Positions 35,144 to 45,455 are shown, counted from the first letter of the stretch. The stretch is 64,000 bases of DNA from Nostoc linckia NIES-25 (GCF_002368035.1 NZ_AP018222.1:3585034-3649033); one strand, 5' to 3'. Numbers and translations are program-made. The notes: generated by a model from the sequence alone, not told the origin.

Positions 35144-38100
35144 CTAGCCAATCAGACTCAAATTACTACTACTCAAAGTAATATTAGGATTTTGTAAACG
35201 GGCAAACTCAAACACTGTTCCTGCACCTAAAACATTGCCATCCTGGTTATAGAATAAGCTGCCACTACTTTGGCTAAAGACAATACGTGCATTACTAGCG
35301 TTGACGGATTGATTATCGGTAACAACTGCAAAGTCAGTTAAAGTTTGTCCCACAGTATTAGTAATCGCATTGAAAGTCGTTTTACTCAGCACAATTTGGT
35401 CTTGTCCCGCTTCAAAGTCAGTGATGGTATCAATACCTAAGCTTGTGTTAAACACACTATTACTTTGGAACAGATATTTATCACTACCAATTCCACCTGT
35501 AAGAGTATCATTACCATTACCTCCCAAGAGGGTATCATTTCCTCCTAAGCCTTGGAGTCGATCGTTTCCATCACCACCAACCAGGGTGTTATTTAGTGTA
35601 TTACCAGTAAGAGTGTCATTGCCTGTGCCACCCGTTGCATTTTCAATAACGTTATTGGCAGAAAGAATGAGGTTGAGATTGCTATTAACTATTTGCGAAG
35701 TTGTGACACCTAGATTTAAATTGACGGCAACTGTAGTACCGCCAAAGTTAATAGTATCAGTACCACCTGTTGTGGTTTCTATTATTGTGTCGGTTCCCAA
35801 GGCAGTATTCGCTACAAAAGAATAAGTATCATTTCCTGTTAACCCTTGGAGTCGGTCATTTCCACCACCACCAATTAAAGTGTTATTGAGTGTATTACCA
35901 GTGAGAGTGTCATTACCTGTGCCACCTGTTGCATTTTCAATAACGTTATTGGCAGAGAGAATCAGGTTGAGATTACTATTAACTGTTTGGGAAGTTGTGA
36001 CACCTAGATTTAGATTGACGGCAACTGTAGTACCGCTAAAGTTAATAGTGTCAGTACCCCCTGTTGTAGTTTCTATTATTGTGTCGGTTCCCAAGGCAGT
36101 ATTCGCTACAAAAGAATAAGTATCGTTTCCTGTTAAACCTTGAAGTCGGTCATTTCCACCACCACCAATTAGAGTGTTATTCAGTGTATTGCCAGTGAGA
36201 GTGTCATTACCCGTGCCACCCGTTGCATTTTCAATAACGTTGTTGGCAGAGAGAATGAGTTTGAGATTGCTATTAACCGTTTGCAATGTGGTTAAACCTA
36301 GATTTAAATTGACCGCAACTGTAGTACCGCTAAAGTTAATAGTATCAGTACCACCTGTTGTAGTTTCTATTATTGTGTCCGTTCCCAAAGCAGTATTCGC
36401 TAGGAAAGAATAAGTATCATTTCCTACGCCACCATACAAAGTATCATTTCCAGCATCACCTGAGAATCTATCATCTCCTTGTTCCCCAAATAAACGGTCA
36501 TTACCGTCACCACCAGAGAGAGTATCGTTACCTAAACCACCAAACAAATCATCATTGTATGGAGTTCCTGTAATGTTGTTATTTACAACTGCACTGTTGA
36601 AAATAAAATCACTCGCTTGTAATTGGCTGCTGCTAATACCATTGAGTTTAAGTCGATAATAATAATCGCCATCAAACACTCGATATCTGACACTAATGAT
36701 GGCGTTCCCATCGGTATCATTAGTTGTGAGCAGTAAGAGATTATTGAAGTCGCTGATATTTAGAGTTCTAACATCTATTTTGTCTTGTCCCTTTTGAAAA
36801 TCAATGACGATATCTTGCTCTTTAGCAGCGATGGAATTATCAAAGTACTCGAAAACAAATTCATCGTTTCCTGCACCACCATACAAGGTATCATTTCCTT
36901 CACCACCTAATAATCTGTCATTTCCTTGTTCGCCAAATAAACTGTCATTACCGTCACCACCAGAGAGAGTATCGTTACCTAAACCACCAAACAAATCATC
37001 ATTGTATGGAGTTCCTGTAATGTTGTTATTTACAACTGCACTGTTGAAAATAAAATCACTCGCTTGTAATTGGCTGCTGCTAATACCATTGAGTTTAAGT
37101 CGATAATAATAATCGCCATCAAACACTCGATATCTGACACTAATGATGGCGTTCCCATCGGTATCATTAGTTGTGAGCAGTAAGAGATTATTGAAGTCGC
37201 TGATATTTAGAGTTCTAACATCTATTTTGTCTTGTCCCTTTTGAAAATCAATGACGATATCTTGCTCTTTAGCAGCGATGGAATTATCAAAGTACTCGAA
37301 AACAAATTCATCGTTTCCTGCACCACCATACAAGGTATCATTTCCTTCACCACCTAATAATCTGTCATTTCCTTGTTCGCCAAATAAACTGTCATTACCG
37401 TCACCACCAGAGAGAGTATCGTTACCTAAACCACCAAACAAATCATCATTGTATGGAGTTCCTGTAATGTTGTTATTTACAACTGCACTGTTGAAAATAA
37501 AATCACTCGCTTGTAATTGGCTGCTGCTAATGCCATTGAGTTTAAGTCGATAATAATAATCGCCATCAAACACTCGATATCTGACACTAATGATGGCGTT
37601 CCCATCGGTATCATTCGTTGTGAGCAGTAAGAGATTATTGAAGTCGCTGATATTTAGAGTTCTCAGATCTATTTTGTCTTGTCCCTTCTGAAAATCAATG
37701 ACGATATCTTGCTCTTTAGCAGCGATGGAATTATCAAAGTACTCGAAAACAAATTCATCGTTTCCTGCACCACCATACAAGGTATCATTTCCTTCACCAC
37801 CTAATAATCTGTCATTTCCCTGTTCGCCAAATAAACTGTCATTACCGTCACCACCAGAGAGAGTATCGTTACCTAAACCACCAAACAAATCATCATTGTA
37901 TGGAGTTCCTGTAATGTTGTTATTTACAACTGCACTGTTGAAAATAAAATCACTCGCTTGTAATTGGCTGCTGCTAATACCATTGAGTTTAAGTCGATAA
38001 TAATAATCGCCATCAAACACTCGATATCTGACACTAATGATGGCGTTCCCATCGGTATCATTCGTTGTTAGCAGTAAGAGATTATTGAAGTCGCTGATGC

Positions 38101-38368
38101 CTAGAGTTCTCAGATCTATTTTGTCTTGTCCCTTCTGAAAATCTGTGACGATATCTTGCTCTTTGGCAGCGATGGAATTATCAAAGTACTCGAAGACAAA
38201 TTGGTCGTTCCCTGCACCGCCAGATAAGGTATCACTTCCAGCACCACCTGATAATTGATCGTTTCCACCTAGCCCAGAAAGGCTATCATTACCGTTTAAG
38301 CCTTGAATAGTATCATTTCCAGAAGTGCCGACTAGATTATCGTTATTGTTTGTTCCTAAAATAGCCAT
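35144..38368 (-). CDS. RTX-type calcium-binding repeat protein
   Basis: 1074 residues without an N-terminal signal peptide. It is built from many GGxGNDxLxGG nonapeptide repeats that form calcium-loaded beta-rolls, typical of proteins exported by type I secretion through a C-terminal signal. Two larger modules are tandemly repeated. A 149-residue unit (FVFEYFDNSIAAKEQD to LYGGAGND) is present four times in the N-terminal 620 residues. A 98-residue unit (YSFVANTALGTDTIIETTTG to RLQGLTGND) is present three times after that. The C-terminus has a further beta-roll and an FxxAxLQNPNITL-like tail. No enzymatic domain is visible. Secretion genes are not adjacent. Confidence 0.93.
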   Translation of the reverse strand: MAILGTNNNDNLVGTSGNDTIQGLNGNDSLSGLGGNDQLSGGAGSDTLSGGAGNDQFVFEYFDNSIAAKEQDIVTDFQKGQDKIDLRTLGISDFNNLLLLTTNDTDGNAIISVRYRVFDGDYYYRLKLNGISSSQLQASDFIFNSAVVNNNITGTPYNDDLFGGLGNDTLSGGDGNDSLFGEQGNDRLLGGEGNDTLYGGAGNDEFVFEYFDNSIAAKEQDIVIDFQKGQDKIDLRTLNISDFNNLLLLTTNDTDGNAIISVRYRVFDGDYYYRLKLNGISSSQLQASDFIFNSAVVNNNITGTPYNDDLFGGLGNDTLSGGDGNDSLFGEQGNDRLLGGEGNDTLYGGAGNDEFVFEYFDNSIAAKEQDIVIDFQKGQDKIDVRTLNISDFNNLLLLTTNDTDGNAIISVRYRVFDGDYYYRLKLNGISSSQLQASDFIFNSAVVNNNITGTPYNDDLFGGLGNDTLSGGDGNDSLFGEQGNDRLLGGEGNDTLYGGAGNDEFVFEYFDNSIAAKEQDIVIDFQKGQDKIDVRTLNISDFNNLLLLTTNDTDGNAIISVRYRVFDGDYYYRLKLNGISSSQLQASDFIFNSAVVNNNITGTPYNDDLFGGLGNDTLSGGDGNDRLFGEQGDDRFSGDAGNDTLYGGVGNDTYSFLANTALGTDTIIETTTGGTDTINFSGTTVAVNLNLGLTTLQTVNSNLKLILSANNVIENATGGTGNDTLTGNTLNNTLIGGGGNDRLQGLTGNDTYSFVANTALGTDTIIETTTGGTDTINFSGTTVAVNLNLGVTTSQTVNSNLNLILSANNVIENATGGTGNDTLTGNTLNNTLIGGGGNDRLQGLTGNDTYSFVANTALGTDTIIETTTGGTDTINFGGTTVAVNLNLGVTTSQIVNSNLNLILSANNVIENATGGTGNDTLTGNTLNNTLVGGDGNDRLQGLGGNDTLLGGNGNDTLTGGIGSDKYLFQSNSVFNTSLGIDTITDFEAGQDQIVLSKTTFNAITNTVGQTLTDFAVVTDNQSVNASNARIVFSQSSGSLFYNQDGNVLGAGTVFEFARLQNPNITLSSSNLSLIG
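35560..36425. repeat. Three tandem 294-bp repeats inside the RTX gene
   Basis: The period is exactly 294 bp (98 codons), with corresponding points at 35880 and 36174. Copies differ by scattered, mostly silent substitutions, so this array is older than the 447-bp array. Confidence 0.85.
36430..38200. repeat. Four tandem 447-bp repeats inside the RTX gene
   Basis: The period is exactly 447 bp (149 codons), with identical landmarks at 36804, 37251 and 37698. The three inner units are almost base-for-base identical; the N-terminal one differs slightly (LGISD for LNISD). Such identity implies recent duplication or conversion. Confidence 0.9.
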
Positions 38369-38929
38369 GATTTTATCCTCTTTTTTTGAGTTTTAAGATA
38401 GTGCTGGTATTTTGAAATCTGGACAAAAATTCTTATGGATTGAATATCAAAATCAAGATTGATTTAAAAAAAAATCCACGACAAAACACGGGGTTAATTT
38501 ATAGCAGCAAACAGGCAAAAAGTACCAAGCTTCAAAATCTCTTGATGCCGATGTTTAACAATCAGTTGATGTGCTAATGTTGCTGACTACTGCTACAAGT
38601 CGTTAAACCCATAAAAAATAGAGCGATCGCTTGCTCCTAAATTGATACTGGTAGTAAATTGATACTATACTAATCCTAGTAATTAACTAGATTAAGTATA
38701 CAGATAATGGAGCGATAAAAGTTAATTTAAGTAATTATTTAATATAGATGATTTTCGGTAATTAACTAAGCTTTAATAAAACATCATATTTTTCATATAA
38801 AACTTTATGTTTTCATCAGCGATGGTATGTACTAATACATTTTGTACACCAAACCGCTTGACAGGAAACAGTCTTCTGCCTCCTGCCTTCTGCCTTCTGC
38901 CTCCTGCCTCCTGCCTTCGACCAATTACT
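38369..38929. other. Intergenic region with dxs remnant and low-complexity repeat
   Basis: A+T-rich upstream region of the RTX gene with no clear feature to about 38770, then a short dxs-like remnant (next entry). At 38873-38918 a tandem CTTCTGCCTCCTGC-type repeat directly abuts the stop of the SGNH hydrolase gene. Confidence 0.6.
38806..38872 (-). pseudogene. Short remnant resembling the C-terminus of DXS
   Basis: The minus strand reads LFPVKRFGVQNVLVHTIADE. The intact dxs gene of this window has LVPVKRFGVPDVLVDHAEPDE at the same place. The match ends where the CTGCCT repeat begins and again after about 22 codons. It is most likely a leftover of a second dxs copy, or of a dxs fragment moved with repeats. 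Confidence 0.5.
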
Positions 38930-40453
38930 TTAACCAACTCTTCTAGCCATAGGTATTTTTCTAGCAAGGGGATTTCTTCCGAACAGCTTGATGATGGTTT
39001 CAGCAAATTCTTTATTATCGTAAAACTCATGCATTAAAGTAATAGGTTGTGAATAAAGTTTATCGCTAAAAAAGATTGATTTCCAATCTAGTTCGGTACT
39101 ATTAACAACTCCAACCTGTGCCATTACTTTGAGAAATTCATAAGCAATCAGACCTTGACCAATGGCAGATGGATGAATGCCATCTAAACTAAATAGTCCA
39201 CCTTGTCGAAGTCGCCCAGATGTGTCTGCATGGTAGTATTTGGTGTTGACTTGGGGATAGACAAAATCGAAGTATTCGGGAAAATCATACTGCACTTCTC
39301 CAGCATTTCGCTTGAAGGCAATTTCTTGTAAGGCATTAGCGAGTTCAACAATATGATACCGCGATCGCTGATAGTTACTGTTCTTACTCTTCACTACTTC
39401 TCTGATTATTTGATTGTAGCTACGAATACAGTCATCAATGTAGAGGGCATCTTGTAGCGTTAAGTATAAGGTTCCAGTTTTTCTAACTGTATCTTCTTCA
39501 AAAGGGAAATAAGTATAGTATTTGTAGTAAATTGAAGGCCTATCATCTCCAGGGACGTTAATTTCAGTAGTTGGGCCTACACCTTTTGCTAAAGGTACGA
39601 TAGTTACCAGCGGTACTGTTCCAACGAAGACATTCCAATCAGGATTGTTGTTATCCTGCATGATGGTATCAACGCGATCGAGCAATTCTTGATATTCAAC
39701 TTCAAAATCTTTGGGATGCCACAGGTTCCATTGTTCTCTTACCTCACGGAATGATTCGGGTTTTTGACTTGGGTTTGTGAGAGTTTGATTCGGGTCATTG
39801 GGAGTTTGATTAATTTCTAAACTGATGACAGTTCCAAGGGCATTGTTCGATCCTAACCAGAGAATTAAATTCTCAACTCCTTGAGTTTTGGTTGTATGAT
39901 GCTCCAACCAATCCAGTTGACTATAGTTATCATAAATAGGGTTTAAAGATGGGTTGAGAACTTTAAGTGCTGTTCGGTAGAACGCAGCATTAGGCAGACC
40001 TAAAAAATCAGGTTTGCCTTCTCCTTTTTCGTTACTAATTTCAATTTGATATTTACAAATCTGGGGTGTAATCATCCAAGAATCAGCAACATCAAAGCCT
40101 TGTATTGCTACATTATGGAAGAATTCAGTTCTTCCTGGGTAAGGCTGTTTAGCACTACCTCCCTGGCGTTCGTAGTAATCTTCAGCTTCATCTAGTACTT
40201 TCTCAAGAGTTGGCAATATGGTGACCCAATCAAAACCGTTGATATCTGAGCCATATTTTTTCTCTAAACGCCGTAAAATATTCTCAATATTGGCTGGTAG
40301 TCCCCCCATCGGCCATTCAGGATAAAGATATTCAGCACCAACTTGTAACCCCATTGATTTAGCAATCAAAGTTGAAAAGCAAAGGTCTGTCCGGGCTGCT
40401 GCCAAAGACATAAAGCCTTGAGAAATACTGTCACCAATTGTAAATAGTTTCAT
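38930..40453 (-). CDS. SGNH/GDSL-type hydrolase
   Basis: 507 residues. Block I is TIGDSISQG with nucleophile Ser9 very near the N-terminus. A Gly-containing NLILWLGSNNALG gives the block III Asn, and the C-terminal LDGIHPSAIG gives the Asp/His pair of block V. These are the hallmarks of SGNH esterases and lipases. At 507 residues it is longer than simple GDSL enzymes, with extra loops in between. No signal peptide is visible, so it is probably cytosolic, or exported without one. The substrate is unknown. The gene end abuts a tandem repeat. A gap of about 140 bases separates it from the unknown gene upstream on the same strand. Confidence 0.85.
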   Translation of the reverse strand: MKLFTIGDSISQGFMSLAAARTDLCFSTLIAKSMGLQVGAEYLYPEWPMGGLPANIENILRRLEKKYGSDINGFDWVTILPTLEKVLDEAEDYYERQGGSAKQPYPGRTEFFHNVAIQGFDVADSWMITPQICKYQIEISNEKGEGKPDFLGLPNAAFYRTALKVLNPSLNPIYDNYSQLDWLEHHTTKTQGVENLILWLGSNNALGTVISLEINQTPNDPNQTLTNPSQKPESFREVREQWNLWHPKDFEVEYQELLDRVDTIMQDNNNPDWNVFVGTVPLVTIVPLAKGVGPTTEINVPGDDRPSIYYKYYTYFPFEEDTVRKTGTLYLTLQDALYIDDCIRSYNQIIREVVKSKNSNYQRSRYHIVELANALQEIAFKRNAGEVQYDFPEYFDFVYPQVNTKYYHADTSGRLRQGGLFSLDGIHPSAIGQGLIAYEFLKVMAQVGVVNSTELDWKSIFFSDKLYSQPITLMHEFYDNKEFAETIIKLFGRNPLARKIPMARRVG

Positions 40454-40554
40454 AACTTTTCCTAAATTTGATAAATGTAGGTTCGCAGACTAGTTGAAAA
40501 TTTTTGTGGGCTAAGTGGAAAGGGCTGTCTGTTAAGTAATCTCAATAAATTTTT

Positions 40555-41595
40555 CTATTTTTTTATCAATAACTCTTTTAGAATATCCCAAATTTTATCT
40601 AAAAAATATGTAAGTATAGCAAGACTAATAATAAATTGAGTTTTTACCCATTGAAAGCGTCTTTCCATAAACTCACATTCTTGTCTGGTAGATTCTATCA
40701 TTTCAAAAATACCAAAATTTTTATAAGCAGCCTTGAGAAGTCTTTCAGCTTCTACCGAAATAATGGGAGGAGATACTACAAAGTTTCTCTCTAGTCTAGA
40801 GAAAGAGCTTTGCAGTTTATTAACAGCCCAAGGATTAGGATTTATTACTGATAAAGAAGAAGAAATTTTCTCACTTTTTGCAGAAATATTTTTAAAAAGT
40901 CTGCGTAAAAGAATACAAGTTTCAAAAATTTGGATTGCACGACATAAAGCTATCTCATATTGACGATCGTCAATATAACGACTATAAACAGCGAGTGCAT
41001 CTGTCCAGCGAATAAAAAGTCTCTCATAGTGGCGGCTACTAATATTATTCTGCTCTATATATTTTTTGAGTATTTCCTCCTCTTCATGTTCGTAACCGCC
41101 TGTAAATAATCTACCAAGCATTACTGCATTCTCATAACAAAATTCGGAAATATTATCTGAGTTTATTTGGATAGAAGTAAAAGCATAATGACGCTCCATC
41201 TCTTCAATATCCCAATCTGAAGATAATTGTAAAACAGAATTAATTTCTGAACATGTACTATCGTCAATATTCCAAACTTTATGTTTGCAGCCTATTGGAT
41301 CATCTACATTTCTAAATGTTAACCAGATGGAAAGAATGCCAATCCCATATTCCTTATTTACCAGAATAGAACAACCTCTGCTTATAGAGGTAGATATTGG
41401 TACTTGAAAGTAAAATCTATTAAATTGTCGAAATAAACCTTGATAAAATATCCATTGGTAGCTAGATTTATAAATAGTTTCAATGTCTGTTTTTTGATTC
41501 ATTTTCTCCAGTTTATACATAGTTGACGAGGAAATTGAATCTCCTAAGAAATCTAAATCAAAAATCGAAATAATATCCGTTCTCAAATAATTCAT
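40555..41595 (-). CDS. Uncharacterised protein with C-terminal membrane helix
   Basis: 346 residues from ATG 41595; a TTG eight codons upstream is also open. I do not recognise a family. The sequence is A+T-rich in codon use. It has aromatic-rich stretches (YQWIFYQGLFRQFNRFYFQV), a helical middle part (about residues 190-320), and a single hydrophobic segment near the end (FIISLAILTYFLDKIWDIL) followed by a lysine-rich tail. That suggests a tail-anchored protein facing the cytosol. It lies upstream of the SGNH hydrolase on the same strand and could be co-transcribed. Higher A+T than its neighbours hints at transfer. Confidence 0.7.
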   Translation of the reverse strand: MNYLRTDIISIFDLDFLGDSISSSTMYKLEKMNQKTDIETIYKSSYQWIFYQGLFRQFNRFYFQVPISTSISRGCSILVNKEYGIGILSIWLTFRNVDDPIGCKHKVWNIDDSTCSEINSVLQLSSDWDIEEMERHYAFTSIQINSDNISEFCYENAVMLGRLFTGGYEHEEEEILKKYIEQNNISSRHYERLFIRWTDALAVYSRYIDDRQYEIALCRAIQIFETCILLRRLFKNISAKSEKISSSLSVINPNPWAVNKLQSSFSRLERNFVVSPPIISVEAERLLKAAYKNFGIFEMIESTRQECEFMERRFQWVKTQFIISLAILTYFLDKIWDILKELLIKK

Positions 41596-42106
41596 AAATT
41601 TATTACGCGTTAGTTTCAAAAAAATACATAAATTTACTTTTAGTAATTATTAACTTCTTCCGGAAAATCTACAAAGCCTGCCATTTATAGTCGGTAGGCG
41701 GGGGAATATAAATATTTACACTGTTAGTAATGGTTAATTATTCTACTAAAAATTCAATATATTCTTGGTTCTTTAGAAAATCTCAAGAATTTTGAAATTT
41801 TCAGTAAGTCCAATTATGAACTGTTTAGTTACAATCTTCAAAATTTAAGCTTCTAGGTGACATTACTCGTGGCGGTAGCGATGTTCGTATTGCCCCTATT
41901 TTGTTTCAGATTTTAATCTTTTCCTATGTCGAAGATTTTCAACAAGTCCGCAAATATGAGGAAAATTTTTCACTTAGTCTGCGACAATAAAAGCCAAAAG
42001 CCCGATGATTCTGTAGGAAATTTTCATTAAGTCTGGCAACCGACAATAAAGCGATCGCCCACACCTGAGTCACAAGTGCGGGCGATTCGTGATTATGAAG
42101 AATTAG
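41596..42106. other. Intergenic region, nothing recognised
   Basis: A+T-rich; no coding frame. Near 42051-42090 an imperfect stem (ATCGCCC-A-CAC with GTG-C-GGGCGAT) lies just after the dxs stop on the minus strand and may be its terminator. Confidence 0.5.
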
Positions 42107-44014
42107 CTAAACAACAGCAGATACTTGTTGTTTAAAGAAAGCTTGCAAAACTCTCTCTGCTATTTGATGACTAGTCAAACCTAATTCTGTCTTCGATTCA
42201 TCGGGTTCGGCATGGTCTACTAATACATCTGGTACGCCAAAACGCTTCACAGGAACGAGGATGTCTGCATCTAATAAAGCTTCGGCGATCGCACTACCAA
42301 AACCACCCATGACGCAGCCTTCTTCTAAGGTAATAACGCGTCCGATTTTCTTAGCTAAAGGCAAAATCAACTCGGTATCCAAAGGTTTAGCAAAACGCGC
42401 ATTAATTACAGTTGCTTCAATGCCATGTTCGCTCAAAATTTCCGCAGCTTGCATTCCTGGATAAACCATTGTGCCATAGCCGACAATTAACACGTCATCC
42501 CCTGTACGCAGAATCTCGCTTTTGCCAATTTCCAAAGGTTCCCAGCCTTCTTCCATCAACGGCACGCCGTAGCCATTGCCACGCGGGTAACGCATAGCGA
42601 TGGGGCCGCTAGTATGGTTAACCCCAGTTACCATCATCCGTTGCAGTTCTGCTTCGTCTTTGGGTGCCATCAGTACCATGTTAGGAATGCAACGCAGATA
42701 AGCGATGTCATACATACCTTGGTGAGTGGGGCCGTCAGCACCCACAATTCCTGCCCTGTCTAAGCAGAAGAACACTGGTAAGTTTTGGATGCAGACATCG
42801 TGAACGATCTGGTCGTAGGCGCGTTGCAAGAAGGTAGAATAAATGGCGGCAATGGGGCGCATTCCTTCGGTTGCCAAACCGGCTGCTAAGGTGACAGCGT
42901 GTTGTTCGGCAATGCCGACATCTATATATTGATTGGGCAGTTTTGCTTGGAGTTTATCTAAGCCTGTTCCGGTTGCCATCGCCGCAGTGATGCCAACGAT
43001 TTTTGGGTTTTGTTCGGCAAGTTTTACTAAAGTGTGAGAAAAGACTTTGGCATAAGCTGGTGGTTTGGGTTTGCTGGAGGGAATAGCTTTGCCAGTTACT
43101 AAATTGAAGGGGCTTTGGGCGTGGTAGCCTACTTGGTCTTGTTCTGCGATTTCATAGCCTTTGCCCTTGACTGTTGCCACATGTACTAAAACCGGGCCTG
43201 GTATTTGATGCGCTTGTTGGAATGTGGCAATTAATTCTTCTAAATTATGTCCGTCAACTGGGCCGATGTAGGTAAAGCCGAGTTCTTCAAATACTGCACC
43301 GACTTTAGGAACAGCCAACCGCTTCATACCTTCCTTGATGCGTCCGAGTTCGGGAGACAAAGATTCACCTACGAAGGGAATTTGCTTAAACTGTTCCTCA
43401 AAATTATCTTTGATAAACTGCACTGGTGGGCTGAGGCGCATTTTGTTCAGATAGCGAGGAATCGCACCCACATTAGGAGATATGGACATTTCGTTGTCGT
43501 TGAGAACAACTAGTAAATTAGTTTTTGGCAAGTGTCCGGCATGATTAATGGCTTCTAAAGCCATACCTCCTGTAAGTGCGCCATCGCCAATGACAGCCAC
43601 AGCTTTAAATTTTTCGCCTTTTAAATCTCGCGCTAAAGCCATGCCCAGTGCTGCTGAGATGCTGGTGGAAGCGTGTCCCGCACCAAAATGATCGAATTTG
43701 TTTTCACAACGCTTGAGATAACCTGCAACTCCGCCCTTTTGTCTAAGGCTGTAGAAGGAATCGTAACGTCCTGTAAGTAGTTTATGGGGATAAGCTTGGT
43801 GTCCTACATCCCAAACGACTTTATCCCGATCTAAGTCCAGTGTTTGATAAAGCCCTAGTGTTAATTCTACGACACCCAACCCTGGCCCCAAATGTCCACC
43901 ATTAACTGCTACGGTCTGAAGATGCTTATCTCGAATTTGACGGGCAATTTGTTGCAGCTGTCGAACGGATAAACCGTGCAACTGATTGGGATGGGTTATT
44001 TCGCTCAGATGCAT
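42107..44014 (-). CDS. dxs: 1-deoxy-D-xylulose-5-phosphate synthase
   Basis: 635 residues, full length. Condenses pyruvate and glyceraldehyde-3-phosphate with thiamine diphosphate, the first step of the MEP isoprenoid pathway that feeds carotenoids, chlorophyll phytyl and quinones. Motifs: WDVGHQAYPHKLLTGR, FGAGHASTSISAALGMA, the ThDP/Mg site GDGALTGGMALEAINHAG to NDNEMSISPNVG, the catalytic Glu region DVGIAEQHAVTLAAGLA, and DRAGIVGADGPTHQGMYD. The C-terminal transketolase-like domain is intact. It is transcribed alone. A short remnant of a similar C-terminus lies at 38806-38872. Confidence 0.97.
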   Translation of the reverse strand: MHLSEITHPNQLHGLSVRQLQQIARQIRDKHLQTVAVNGGHLGPGLGVVELTLGLYQTLDLDRDKVVWDVGHQAYPHKLLTGRYDSFYSLRQKGGVAGYLKRCENKFDHFGAGHASTSISAALGMALARDLKGEKFKAVAVIGDGALTGGMALEAINHAGHLPKTNLLVVLNDNEMSISPNVGAIPRYLNKMRLSPPVQFIKDNFEEQFKQIPFVGESLSPELGRIKEGMKRLAVPKVGAVFEELGFTYIGPVDGHNLEELIATFQQAHQIPGPVLVHVATVKGKGYEIAEQDQVGYHAQSPFNLVTGKAIPSSKPKPPAYAKVFSHTLVKLAEQNPKIVGITAAMATGTGLDKLQAKLPNQYIDVGIAEQHAVTLAAGLATEGMRPIAAIYSTFLQRAYDQIVHDVCIQNLPVFFCLDRAGIVGADGPTHQGMYDIAYLRCIPNMVLMAPKDEAELQRMMVTGVNHTSGPIAMRYPRGNGYGVPLMEEGWEPLEIGKSEILRTGDDVLIVGYGTMVYPGMQAAEILSEHGIEATVINARFAKPLDTELILPLAKKIGRVITLEEGCVMGGFGSAIAEALLDADILVPVKRFGVPDVLVDHAEPDESKTELGLTSHQIAERVLQAFFKQQVSAVV

Positions 44015-44183
44015 ATTACAGGGTTTTCCTCTCTAATTTCTGGTTTCGGTATCTTGATTTTCCCACGGTCGGGTTATCTACATAATCAGACTGCTACATT
44101 GTTACTAAGTTGTAGCGGAAAGTATAATTTCGTAATTGATAACGTCCAAAAAGGTGTTAATAGTTAACAATTTGTCAACAAAA

Positions 44184-44212
44184 GAATTCACCAATTCTGA
44201 ATTGGTGAATTC
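44184..44212. repeat. Perfect 13-bp-stem palindrome
   Basis: GAATTCACCAATT pairs perfectly with AATTGGTGAATTC around CTG. It lies about 170 bases upstream of dxs. No T-run follows on either strand, so it is not an obvious terminator. Confidence 0.7.
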
Positions 44213-44680
44213 AGAATAGAACCAGTCTTTGGTGTGAATTCTCAATTTAAGTAGAAGGGAATGGGGAAGGGGCAACAGGCAACAAACACAGGGCATGAGC
44301 CAGAAGGCAATTAATTTTTCTCTATTGACTTTTGCATTTTAAAGCTAATTCACGTATGTCTGTTGTCTTTGTCCGATACCACTAAATGTATTACTGTGCG
44401 ATCGCTACTTAATTTGTTTACCAGACATTTATCAGTAAACTTACTCGACTATTTCCTCCACATTCAGTAGTCGTTTAGTAAATTGAATTTTATCTTTTCT
44501 TAAGAAAGCTTATCATATTTTTTGCATAAATTACAAACCAGATGCCGATAAGTCAGATAAAACGAAGCTAATCAATTTACTCGTGGATAAATTTACCTCA
44601 ATTAATACTGAAACTCTGAAATAACAATGCTTACATATAGTATTGTTATCCACAATAAAGTCATAGGTAAAAAATAAAAC

Positions 44681-44794
44681 TACTATACCGATCCAGAAAA
44701 ATTATTAGACATTGGTTGTGGTGTTGGTCGCCAAGTGAGAATTAAACTTACTGATAATGAATATGCGCTTTACACGAAGAAGCAAGCACTCTAA
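44681..44794 (+). pseudogene. Remnant of a SAM-dependent methyltransferase
   Basis: A 37-codon stretch reads YYTDPEKLLDIGCGVGRQ, with a glycine-rich SAM-binding motif I (LDIGCGVGR), then KLTDNEYALYTKKQAL and a stop. An in-frame TAA lies just upstream at 44675-44677 and no start exists. Only the motif identifies it. Confidence 0.35.
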
Positions 44795-45207
44795 GAGAAC
44801 CAGAGAATATCCTTCGGGTCGCGGACACAGGGCGATCGCATTTAGCGGCAACTTCATTCCCATTTAATGCTACCGTGGATTCGCAAGTAGTTTATCGAAA
44901 CTCCTGGGTCTCAAACCCCATCCTTGTAGGACAGCTTTAATATATATTGTTAGGCAACAAATCTAATATTTGCGATCGCATTCCTCTTTGATTTATATAG
45001 GTAGGGGCGTACAGCTGTTTCTCAGCCCCCAGAACCTCTTCCATCGAAATTGACAAAAATAATCGAAAAATCATTGCTAGTATGAACTAGGATGTCATAA
45101 TTGTTTGTGGAACTGGAACAAGTCGCAGTCTAATAACCAAAAGACCTTACAATCTCATAATGCGATAAATCTTGCTGATGTCACAGGTTAAACAGAGGTA
45201 ATTATTG

Positions 45208-45455
45208 TGACATTAAATCAGAAGTCAGAATCGAGAATTCAGAATGCAATCAGCTGGTAATTTAGATCCGCCACCCTCTTACAAAGTTCAGATGGTCGGA
45301 AACCTCAGCTCTGACTTTGCACTGATTGAAGACTACCAAATTTTGAATTTGGTGGAGGATTTAAACCAATTTAAACCTCTACAGAAAGGCAAGCTACATC
45401 GGCTACTCAGAAAAAACTCATTCTGAATTTTGGCTCCTGACTTCTGAATTCTGCT
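45208..45455. repeat. Inverted-repeat-bounded segment (GAATTC-rich ends)
   Basis: Left end AGAAGTCAGAATCGAGAATTCAG and right end TCTGAATTTTGGCTCC/TGACTTCTGAATTCTG are complementary in outline. Similar ends flank 57405-57590 and part of them occurs near 34752. The inside has a second small dyad (ACCAAATTTTGAATTTGGT). Confidence 0.5.

Noticed and set aside
35370..38000. Five plus-strand frames antisense to the RTX gene with mutually identical sequences
   Set aside because: They are the reverse complement of the tandem repeats. Their similarity to each other follows from the repeat units, not from being genes.
45244..45426. 60-codon frame between inverted repeats
   Set aside because: It begins and ends inside the repeat arms and has no recognisable protein. 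The stretch is better described as a repeat element.
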